From CAYLOC01 sp964385195 (GTDB lineage Bacteria > Actinomycetota > Actinomycetes > Propionibacteriales > Nocardioidaceae), in assembly GCA_964385195.1 (NCBI GenBank), contig CAYLOC010000056.1:1-15804 (forward strand): a stretch of 15,804 nt of DNA. The letters are read 5' to 3'. The notes beneath the pieces were generated by a model. That model searched no databases. It was not told where the DNA came from and was given only the letters and a program-made list of their open reading frames with translations. Below are positions 6,042-12,412 of this stretch, piece by piece. Positions within the stretch are counted from its first letter, which is position 1. The number at the start of each line of letters is the position of its first letter. The position numbers and the translations under genes are program-made.

Positions 6042-9000
6042 TTAGGAGCCAAGGCAGGCAGGGCCCAGCAGCGCCTTCAGGTCCGCGATCAGTGCCGGTC
6101 CCGGGTCCACCCGCAGCCGCTCGTCCAGCCGGAGCACCCGGGTCCGGCTCGCGGAGCGCAGCTGCAGGTGCACCTCCGCCACCCCTGGATGGGTCCCCAG
6201 GACGTCCTTCAGCTGCTCCACGACGGGCGGCGTCACGCGGGTGGCCGGCATCGTGATCACCACCGGCCGGTCCTCGGCGCCGCGCTGGAGGTCAGGGACG
6301 GTGATGTCGGTCGCGATCAGCTCCACGGTGTCGTCGCGGCCCCGCTTGACCCGGCCCTTCACCAGCACCACGCTGTCCTCCACCAGGAGCGTGGAGGAGA
6401 GCTGGTAGTCCCGCGGGAACACCATGATCGTCACCGCGCCCTCAAGGTCCTCCACGGTGATGACGGCGTACAGGTCCCCCTTGCGCGTGGTCTTGCGCAC
6501 CACCTGCGTGATCAGCCCGGCGACGGTGACCTGGCCGCCTTCGGCACGGTCCTCGTCGGTGATCAGCTCGCCGATCGAGACGTCGCTGAGCCGGCCCAGC
6601 GCCCGCTCCAGCCCGTTCAGCGGGTGGTCGGAGACGTAGAGCCCGAGCATCTCGCGCTCGTAGGCGAGCAGCGCCCGCTTGTCCCATTCGGGCACCTCGG
6701 GCACCTGCACGACCGCGCCGGTGAACCCGTCGTCATCCTCGAGTCCGCCGAACAGCGAGTCCTGGCCGATCGCCTCGTTCCGCTTCAGGTCCAGGTGCTG
6801 GTCGGCGGCCTGCTCGTGCACGGCCACCAGCCCACGGCGGGTGTAGCCCATCGAGTCGAACGCGCCGGCCTTGCACAGCGACTCCAGCACCCGCTTGTTG
6901 CAGACGCCGACCGGCACCTTGGTCATGAAGTCGTCGAAGTCGGTGAACCGGCCCTTGTCGATCCGGGCCTGCACCAGGCCGGACACGACGTTCGAGCCGA
7001 CGTTGCGGATCGCGGTCAGACCGAACCGGATGTCGGTGCCGACCGGGGTGAAGTTGGCCTCGGACTCGTTGACGTCCGGGGGCAGCACCTTGATGCCCAT
7101 CCGGCGGCACTCGTTGAGGTACACCGCGGACTTGTCCTTGTCGTCGCGGACGCTGGTCAGCAACGCGGCCATGTACTCGGCCGGGTAGTTCGCCTTCAGG
7201 TACGCCGTCCAGTACGACACCAGCCCGTACCCGGCGGTGTGGGACTTGTTGAAGCCGTAGTCGCAGAACGGCAGCAGCGTGTCCCACAGCGTCTTGATGG
7301 CCTCGGGGCTGAACCCGTTGTCCCGCATCCCGGCGCTGAAGCGTTCGTGCTCCTTCTCCAGCACGTCACGCTTCTTCTTGCCCATCGCCTTGCGCAGCAG
7401 GTCGGCCTGGCCGAGGGTGTAGCCGGCCACCTTCCGGGCGATCGCCTGCACCTGCTCCTGGTAGACGATCAGGCCGTACGTCGGTGCGAGGATCTCGTGC
7501 AGCGGCTCGGCCAGCTCGGGGTGGATCGGGGTGATCTGCTGCCGGCCGTTCTTGCGTTCGGCGTAGCTCTCGTGGGCGCCCGCCGCCATCGGGCCGGGAC
7601 GGTACAGCGCGAGGACCGCGGCGATGTCCTCGAAGGAGTCCGGCTTCATCTGCCGCAGCAGGGCGCGCATCGGCCCGCCGTCGAGCTGGAACACCCCGAG
7701 GGTGTCGCCGTGCCCGAGCAGCTCATAGGTGGCGCGGTCGTCCAGCCCGAGGTGCTCCAGGTCGACGGTGCGGTCCCGGTTGGTGCGGACGTTGGCCAGG
7801 GCGTCCTCGATCACCGTGAGGTTGCGCAGGCCGAGGAAGTCCATCTTCAACAGGCCGAGGGTCTCGCACGTCGGGTAGTCGAACTGGGTGATGATCGCGC
7901 CGTCCTGCTCGCGCTTCATCACCGGAATCACGTCCATCAGCGGCTCGCTGGACATGATGACCGCGCAGGCGTGGACTCCCCACTGCCGCTTGAGGTTCTC
8001 CAGCTTGCGTGCGGTGTCGACGATCTTGGCCACGTCGGCGTCGGACTCGTACAGGCCGCGGAACTCACCGGCCTCGCCGTACCGGGCATGGCCGGAGTCG
8101 AAGATGCCCGACAGCGGGATGTCCTTGCCCATCACCGACGGCGGCATCGCCTTGCTCAGCCGCTCCCCCATCGCGAACGGGTATCCCATCACCCGGGAGG
8201 CGTCCTTGAGCGCCTGCTTGGCCTTGATCGTGCCGTAGGTCACCACCTGGGACACCCGGTCGTCGCCGTACTTGTCGGTGACGTAGGCGAGCACCTCACC
8301 GCGGCGACGCTCGTCGAAGTCGATGTCGATGTCCGGCATCGAGATCCGCTCGGGGTTGAGGAACCGCTCGAACAACAGCCCGTGCACGAGCGGGTCCAGC
8401 TCGGTGATGCCCATCGCGTAGGAGACGATGGCTCCGGTCGCCGACCCGCGGCCGGGCCCGACCCGGATGCCCTGTTGCTTTGCCCAGTTGATGAGGTCCG
8501 CCGTCACCAGGAAGTACCCCGGGAACCCCATCTGACAGATCATCTTGGTCTCGTAGTCCGCGCGCTCGCGCACCTCCTGGCCGATGCCGTCGGGGTACCG
8601 CCCGGCCAGCCCGCGCTCGACCTCCTTGATGAACCAGGTCTCCTCGGTCTCGCCCTCCGGGACGGGGAAGCGCGGCATCAGGCTGCGCTCGTCGTCGAAG
8701 GCGACCTCACAGCGCTCGGCCACCAGGAGGGTGTTGTCACAGGCCTCGGGAAGGTCGCGGAACAGCTCTCGCATCTCCGCCGCCGACCGCAGGTAGTACC
8801 CGGTGCCGTCGAACTTGAAGCGGTCCGGGTCGTTGATCGTCGACGCCGACTGCACGCACAGCAGCGCCTCGTGCCCGATGTCGTCCTCGGGACGGGTGTA
8901 GTGCAGGTCGTTGGTCGCCAGCAGCGGCAGGCCGAGGTCACCGGCCAGCCGCAGCAGGTCCTCGCGGACCCGGCGCTCCACGTCGTTGCCGTGGTCCATG

Positions 9001-9566
9001 AGCTCGCAGAAGTAGCTGTCGGCGCCGAAGACGTCGCGGAAGTACGCCGCGGACTCCCGGGCCTGGTCGTACTTGCCCAGCCTGAGGAGGGTCTGCACCT
9101 CACCCCCGGGGCAGCCGGTGGTCGCGATCAGCCCCTTGCCGTACTGCTCCAGCAGCTCGCGGTCCATCCGCGGCTTGTAGAAGTGGCCCTCCAGCGACGC
9201 CAGGGAGCACAGCCGGAACAGGTTGTGCATCCCCTCGGTCGTCTCCGCGAGCAGGGTGAGGTGGGTATAGGCACCGCCGCCGGAGACGTCATCGCGACCG
9301 CCGTCACCCCACCGGACCCGCCGCCGCTCGAACCGGCTGGTGCCCGGGGTGAGGTAGGCCTCGGTGCCGATGATCGGCTTGACGCCGCGGTCGCGTGCGG
9401 CCTTGTAGAACTCGTAGGCGCCGAACACGTAGCCGTGGTCGGTCACCGCCAGCGCCGGCATCTCCAGCCGGGCGGCCTCGTCGAGCAGCTCCCCGACCCG
9501 CGCGGCGCCGTCCAGCATCGAGAACTCGGTGTGGTTGTGCAGGTGCACGAACTGCTCGCTCGCCAT
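6042..9566 (-). CDS. dnaE1: DNA polymerase III alpha subunit DnaE1
   Basis: The replicative polymerase, 1174 residues from the ATG at 9566. The GTG at 9590 would add eight residues, but the ATG gives MASEQFVHLHNHTEFSMLDG, matching family starts; AGGAGA lies 12 nt upstream, a rather long spacing. The PHP domain keeps all nine expected metal ligands (His10, His12, Asp19, His44, Glu69, His102, Cys152, Asp220, His222), so intrinsic 3'-5' proofreading, as shown for mycobacterial DnaE1, is likely. The palm catalytic aspartates are Asp414 and Asp416 in PDIDIDFDERR and Asp576 in LKMDFLGL. GPGRGSATGA, the helix-hairpin-helix region near 846-857, a QDSLF beta-clamp-binding motif at 935-939 and an OB fold at about 1013-1087 follow in order. 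Length is normal; no intein. The stop is TAA. Its conserved neighbours are the pseudouridine synthase, lspA and ileS. Confidence 0.98.
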   Translation of the reverse strand: MASEQFVHLHNHTEFSMLDGAARVGELLDEAARLEMPALAVTDHGYVFGAYEFYKAARDRGVKPIIGTEAYLTPGTSRFERRRVRWGDGGRDDVSGGGAYTHLTLLAETTEGMHNLFRLCSLASLEGHFYKPRMDRELLEQYGKGLIATTGCPGGEVQTLLRLGKYDQARESAAYFRDVFGADSYFCELMDHGNDVERRVREDLLRLAGDLGLPLLATNDLHYTRPEDDIGHEALLCVQSASTINDPDRFKFDGTGYYLRSAAEMRELFRDLPEACDNTLLVAERCEVAFDDERSLMPRFPVPEGETEETWFIKEVERGLAGRYPDGIGQEVRERADYETKMICQMGFPGYFLVTADLINWAKQQGIRVGPGRGSATGAIVSYAMGITELDPLVHGLLFERFLNPERISMPDIDIDFDERRRGEVLAYVTDKYGDDRVSQVVTYGTIKAKQALKDASRVMGYPFAMGERLSKAMPPSVMGKDIPLSGIFDSGHARYGEAGEFRGLYESDADVAKIVDTARKLENLKRQWGVHACAVIMSSEPLMDVIPVMKREQDGAIITQFDYPTCETLGLLKMDFLGLRNLTVIEDALANVRTNRDRTVDLEHLGLDDRATYELLGHGDTLGVFQLDGGPMRALLRQMKPDSFEDIAAVLALYRPGPMAAGAHESYAERKNGRQQITPIHPELAEPLHEILAPTYGLIVYQEQVQAIARKVAGYTLGQADLLRKAMGKKKRDVLEKEHERFSAGMRDNGFSPEAIKTLWDTLLPFCDYGFNKSHTAGYGLVSYWTAYLKANYPAEYMAALLTSVRDDKDKSAVYLNECRRMGIKVLPPDVNESEANFTPVGTDIRFGLTAIRNVGSNVVSGLVQARIDKGRFTDFDDFMTKVPVGVCNKRVLESLCKAGAFDSMGYTRRGLVAVHEQAADQHLDLKRNEAIGQDSLFGGLEDDDGFTGAVVQVPEVPEWDKRALLAYEREMLGLYVSDHPLNGLERALGRLSDVSIGELITDEDRAEGGQVTVAGLITQVVRKTTRKGDLYAVITVEDLEGAVTIMVFPRDYQLSSTLLVEDSVVLVKGRVKRGRDDTVELIATDITVPDLQRGAEDRPVVITMPATRVTPPVVEQLKDVLGTHPGVAEVHLQLRSASRTRVLRLDERLRVDPGPALIADLKALLGPACLGS

Positions 9567-9697
9567 CGGGACCGTTGCTCTCCTCACCACGTCCGGGCAC
9601 CACTGACCAGCCGGCTGTCTACGGCGCCGGCGGCCACGAAGGGGAAGAACCCTCAGCCTACGACGACCACTCTGCCCGAGCCCGCCGACACCCCGGC

Positions 9698-9797
9698 NNN
9701 NNNNNNNNNNNNNNNNNNNNNNNNNNNNNNNNNNNNNNNNNNNNNNNNNNNNNNNNNNNNNNNNNNNNNNNNNNNNNNNNNNNNNNNNNNNNNNNNN
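9698..9797. other. Assembly gap, 100 N
   Basis: A run of exactly 100 N, the conventional placeholder for a scaffold gap of unknown length. It lies in the dnaE1 upstream region, so the true distance between dnaE1 and the pseudouridine synthase gene, and any content there, is unknown. Confidence 0.98.
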
Positions 9798-9841
9798 CCG
9801 TCAAGCCCCGTCCTGCCGTAAACCCCCTCCCTCCGTCCAGG

Positions 9842-9859
9842 CGCCCCGCCGTCAGGGCG
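9842..9859 (-). terminator. Weak hairpin after the pseudouridine synthase gene
   Basis: CGCCC (minus strand 9859-9855) pairs with GGGCG (9846-9842) around an 8-nt loop, about 10 bp after the stop codon. The stem is only 5 bp and no U-tract follows, so a terminator role is tentative. It would end the zinc-finger gene, lspA, pseudouridine synthase unit. Confidence 0.22.
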
Positions 9860-9868
9860 AGTCCCGGG

Positions 9869-10795
9869 TCACACGCTGGTACGGATCACCTCAAGGGCGT
9901 GCGCGAGATCCTCGGGATACTCGGTGGTGAACTCCGTCCGCTTGCCGGACACCGGGTGCCGGAACGCCAGCCGGACCGCATGCAGCCACTGCCGCTCCAG
10001 GCCGGTCCGGGCGGCCAGCGCGGGGTCGGCGCCGTAGGTCAGGTCGCCGACACACGGGTGCTTGACCGCGCTCATGTGCACCCGGATCTGGTGGGTACGG
10101 CCGGTTTCGAGCTTGATTTCCAGCAGCGACGCGAACCGGTGCGCCTCCAGCGTGTCGTAGTGGGTGACGCTGGCCCGTCCCCCCGCTCCGACCGCGTACC
10201 GGTAGTCGTGCCGGGGGTCTCGCAGGATAGGTGCGTCGATGGTCCCGCGGAGTGGGTCGGGGTGTCCCTGCACGAGCGCGTGGTAGGTCTTGTCGACCGT
10301 CCGCCGCCGGAAGGCGTCTTTCAGCCGCGAGTACGCCAGCTCGCTGCGGGCCACCACCATCAGGCCGCTCGTACCGACGTCGAGTCGTTGCACGATCCCT
10401 CGCCGCTCGGGGACGCCGGACGTGGCGATCGAGAAGCCCGCGTCCGCCAAGTGACCCAGGACCGTGGGTCCGGTCCAACCGACGCTGGGGTGCGCCGCCA
10501 CCCCGACCGGCTTGTCCACCACCACGATGTCGTGGTCGTCGTACACGATCCGCAGCCCCTCGACGCTGCGCGGCACGACCTGCACCCGGGACGGCGGCGG
10601 TGGCAGCCGCACCTCCAGCCAGGTGCCCTCGTGGACCCGCTCCGACTTCGCCGGTTCGGAGCCGTCCACCCGCACACTGCCCTCGGAGACCAGGCTGGCG
10701 GCCTTGCTGCGGGAGAGCCCGAACATGCGCGAGACAGCGGTGTCCACGCGCTCCCCGGCCAGACCGGCGGGCACCTGCACGACCCGCTCGGTCAC
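9869..10795 (-). CDS. RluA-family (RluD-like) 23S rRNA pseudouridine synthase
   Basis: A 308-residue enzyme that isomerises specific uridines to pseudouridine in RNA, most likely 23S rRNA. An S4 RNA-binding domain occupies about 12-62 (GERVDTAVSRMFGLSRSKAASL); the catalytic domain follows with IVVVDKPVGVAAHPS (90-104), the catalytic Asp139 in RLDVGTSGLMVVA, KTYHALVQG (169-177), and the LETGRTHQIRVHM motif (229-241). The motif normally written HRLD reads QRLD here: residue 136 is Gln (CAA). Arg137 and Asp139, the residues needed for catalysis, are kept. The GTG start at 10795 overlaps the lspA stop as GTGA. The neighbourhood with lspA and dnaE1 is the usual actinobacterial one; exact target uridines cannot be read from sequence. 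Confidence 0.93.
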   Translation of the reverse strand: MTERVVQVPAGLAGERVDTAVSRMFGLSRSKAASLVSEGSVRVDGSEPAKSERVHEGTWLEVRLPPPPSRVQVVPRSVEGLRIVYDDHDIVVVDKPVGVAAHPSVGWTGPTVLGHLADAGFSIATSGVPERRGIVQRLDVGTSGLMVVARSELAYSRLKDAFRRRTVDKTYHALVQGHPDPLRGTIDAPILRDPRHDYRYAVGAGGRASVTHYDTLEAHRFASLLEIKLETGRTHQIRVHMSAVKHPCVGDLTYGADPALAARTGLERQWLHAVRLAFRHPVSGKRTEFTTEYPEDLAHALEVIRTSV

Positions 10796-11367
10796 GACTC
10801 ACCGGCGCGGCGGACGTGTGCTCCCCGCCGGCCGTTCAGGGGTACGCCGAACAGGCTCAACAGCACGATCAGGACCGCCGCACACGTGACTGCGGAGTCG
10901 GCCACGTTGAAGATCGGCCAGTGCGGCAGCTGGAGGAAGTCCACCACGTGGCCCTGGAAGGGCCCCGGCGGGCGGAAGATGCGGTCGGTGAGGTTCCCCA
11001 GTGCCCCGCCCAGCAGCAGGCCGAACGCCAGCGCCCATGCCGTGCTGGCCAGCCGTCGGGCCATCCGTACGCACACCACGACCACGGTCAGCGCGACGAT
11101 GCTGAGGATGGCGGTGTACCCGGTCCCCAGACTGAACGCGGCCCCGGAGTTGTGGGTGAGGTTCGCCTGGAACCAGCCGTCGATGAGCGACAGCGGGCGG
11201 CCGGGCTGGAGGGTGTGCTCGGCCCACCCCTTGGTCACCTGGTCCAGCGCCAGCACCCCCACGGCGACCAGCACCCACATCAGCGCATGACGGCGCCGTT
11301 GCCGCGGGCGCGGCCGTTCGGGGGTGCTGCTCAGCGACGTTCCTGACGTTGTTTGCATTCCATGCAC
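10792..11367 (-). CDS. lspA: Lipoprotein signal peptidase (signal peptidase II) LspA
   Basis: An inner-membrane aspartyl protease that cleaves prolipoprotein signal peptides after the cysteine is lipidated. Counting from the ATG at 11367 it has 191 residues, a basic cytoplasmic N-terminus, and four hydrophobic segments at about 29-46, 84-103, 108-124 and 153-173. The catalytic aspartates are Asp128 in GNLTDRIF and Asp157 in FNVADSAV; NSGAAFSL (73-80) is also conserved. The start is uncertain. ATG at 11367 and ATG at 11358 have no Shine-Dalgarno sequence and overlap the upstream gene by 37 or 28 bp. An in-frame CTG at 11334 sits 6 nt after AGGA and overlaps the upstream stop as CTGA, mirroring the GTGA overlaps elsewhere in the window. 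The next good ATG is residue 30, within the first helix. Confidence 0.94.
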   Translation of the reverse strand: MHGMQTTSGTSLSSTPERPRPRQRRRHALMWVLVAVGVLALDQVTKGWAEHTLQPGRPLSLIDGWFQANLTHNSGAAFSLGTGYTAILSIVALTVVVVCVRMARRLASTAWALAFGLLLGGALGNLTDRIFRPPGPFQGHVVDFLQLPHWPIFNVADSAVTCAAVLIVLLSLFGVPLNGRRGAHVRRAGES

Positions 11368-12075
11368 AGTGTCGCACGGGGGAACGCCTGCAGCCGCATC
11401 TTCCCGATGGGCTTACCACAGGACTCGCACACGCCGTAGGACCCGTCGTCGATGCGGGCCAGCGCCGCCGCGACCAGGCCCAGCTGGTCGCGGGCGTTCT
11501 TGACCATCGACATCTCGTGGTCGCGCTCCAGGGCCGTCGAGCCGACGTCGGCCTGATCCTGCCCGGCTCCCTCGCCGCCCTCCCGCATGAGCTGGTGGAT
11601 GTCGACCTCGGCCGAGGAGATCTCCGCCCCGAGCCGCTTCGCGTCGGCCTCGAGCACCTCGCGTACGTCGGCGATCTGGCGGGCGGTCCAGGGCCGCTCC
11701 CCACTGCGCACCGCCAGCTTCTTCGGGGTGGCCCGGGACTTGGCGGCGGACGTGGCCTTCGGCTTGGTCGTGGGCTTCTTCGTGGCAGTGCGGGCCGCTC
11801 GGGTGGTCTTCTTCGCCGTGGACTTCGCTGCTGATGCGGCCTTGGCGCCGGCCTTTTTCGCAGAAGGTTTCTTTGTCGCCTGCTTCTTNNNNNNNNNNNN
11901 NNNNNNNNNNNNNNNNNNNNNNNNNNNNNNNNNNNNNNNNNNNNNNNNNNNNNNNNNNNNNNNNNNNNNNNNNNNNNNNNNNNNNNNNCGCGGCCTTCGT
12001 CGACGCGGCCCGCTTCGACGCGGTCGTCGAGGAGGCCGCTCGCGTGCCCGCACCGGACTGCTTCTTCGCCGCCAT
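11331..12075 (-). CDS. TraR/DksA-type zinc-finger protein with Lys/Ala-rich tail (interrupted by assembly gap)
   Basis: A putative transcription factor of the DksA/TraR family, which binds the RNA polymerase secondary channel. The C-terminal domain has a predicted coiled coil (TARQIADVREVLEADAKRLGAEISSAEVD) and a C4 zinc finger: CESC, 17 residues, CMEC. Before it lies a low-complexity tail of Lys, Ala, Thr and Ser (AKKTTRAARTATKKPTTKPK and similar) like histone H1 or the tail of actinobacterial HU. The N-terminus MAAKKQSGAGTRAASS lies on the other side of the 100-N gap, in a different frame; because the gap length is arbitrary this is not evidence of a frameshift. The real gap must be a multiple of 3 if the gene is intact. 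ATG at 12075 follows AAGGGCGGA by 9 nt; GTG at 12108 is an alternative. The stop overlaps the candidate lspA CTG start. Confidence 0.85.
11889..11988. other. Assembly gap, 100 N, inside the zinc-finger gene
   Basis: Exactly 100 N. The sequence on both sides encodes Lys/Ala-rich repeats on the minus strand (KAASTKAA on one side, KKQATKKPSAKKAG on the other), so the break most likely reflects GC-rich repetitive codons that the assembler could not resolve. Confidence 0.98.
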
Positions 12076-12119
12076 CGCCGAGGTTCCGCCCTTCGCATGA
12101 GTCGACACGTGGTGCCGTG

Positions 12120-12148
12120 AGGATAGAGGGTTCCCTGTCCGGGTTCAA
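12120..12148 (-). promoter_or_regulatory. Promoter of the TraR/DksA-type gene
   Basis: On the minus strand TTGAAC (plus 12143-12148) and TATCCT (plus 12120-12125) are separated by exactly 17 bp, the best sigma70-type promoter in the window. Transcription would start near 12113, giving a leader of about 38 nt to the ATG at 12075. It diverges from the ileS promoter; the two -10 elements are about 80 bp apart. Confidence 0.6.
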
Positions 12149-12202
12149 TCACGGCGCACCGGTGGCGTCGTTTCCGCCGCGACGAAGGACGGCCCCGACC
12201 GC

Positions 12203-12208
12203 TAGACT
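12203..12208 (+). promoter_or_regulatory. -10 element of the ileS promoter
   Basis: TAGACT fits the actinobacterial TANNNT -10 consensus and places the transcription start near 12215, just before the first T-box hairpin. No strong -35 is seen at the expected distance. The 11 bases TAGACTGAGCC are identical to those of the hisD promoter. Confidence 0.55.
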
Positions 12209-12214
12209 GAGCCT

Positions 12215-12412
12215 CGCGCGGCACGGCGCTGATGAGGCCATCACCTCGGAGCTGCCGGAAGAACGGACGGGCCCACCGGCCCGGCTCACTAGACCCGGCG
12301 GCCGCGCGCCCGACGAGAGGGCCGGCGTACCGGCCAAGGAGGGTGGTACCGCGGAGCCGGCGGCTTCGTCCCTTCGTCCAGCAACGCGCGAGACGAAGGA
12401 CGAGAGCAGCCG
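12215..12412 (+). promoter_or_regulatory. Translational T-box riboswitch controlling ileS (tRNA-Ile sensing)
   Basis: The T-box sequence AGGGTGGTACCGCG (12340-12353) matches the consensus; its TGGT (12344-12347) should pair with the ACCA end of uncharged tRNA. Upstream, GGCGCT (12225-12230) and GAGG (12234-12237) pair with CCTC (12244-12247) and AGC/GCC (12250-12256), placing the isoleucine specifier ATC (12240-12242) in a short terminal loop, as in the ultrashort stem I type described for actinobacterial ileS. A stem GGCCGG-CGTA-CCGGCC (12320-12335) precedes the T-box. The sequestrator pairs 12364-12378 with GACGAAGGACGAG (12392-12404), covering the ribosome binding site. CCCT (12370-12373) can instead pair with AGGG (12340-12343) in the antisequestrator, so the two folds exclude each other. 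No terminator U-tract is present, so control is probably at translation. Confidence 0.93.

Larger units (their letters stand above)
9567..9868. other. Intergenic region dnaE1 / pseudouridine synthase with assembly gap and possible dnaE1 promoter
   Basis: About 200 known bases plus the 100-N run. I see no gene in the known parts. On the minus strand TAGGCT (plus 9655-9660) could be a -10 for dnaE1, leaving a leader of about 80-90 nt, but no convincing -35 is seen. A GC stem (9842-9846 with 9855-9859) lies just after the pseudouridine synthase stop. The first bases after the gap, CCGTCAAGC at 9798, match part of the arm of the inverted repeat at 3681-3765. A small gene hidden by the gap cannot be excluded. 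Confidence 0.5.

Noticed and set aside
6168..9821. A 1217-codon plus-strand open frame opposite dnaE1, longer than dnaE1 itself
   Set aside because: It is antisense to a gene with every DnaE motif, has composition typical of a mirrored GC-rich gene (many His, Gln, Val, Arg) and runs into the N gap. No domain is recognisable.
11889..11988. Apparent frameshift between the two halves of the zinc-finger gene
   Set aside because: The frame change is exactly at a 100-N placeholder of arbitrary length, so it says nothing about the real reading frame.
12076..12202. A small gene between the zinc-finger gene and the ileS leader
   Set aside because: No frame with a start, ribosome binding site and sensible composition; the stretch is accounted for by two divergent promoters.
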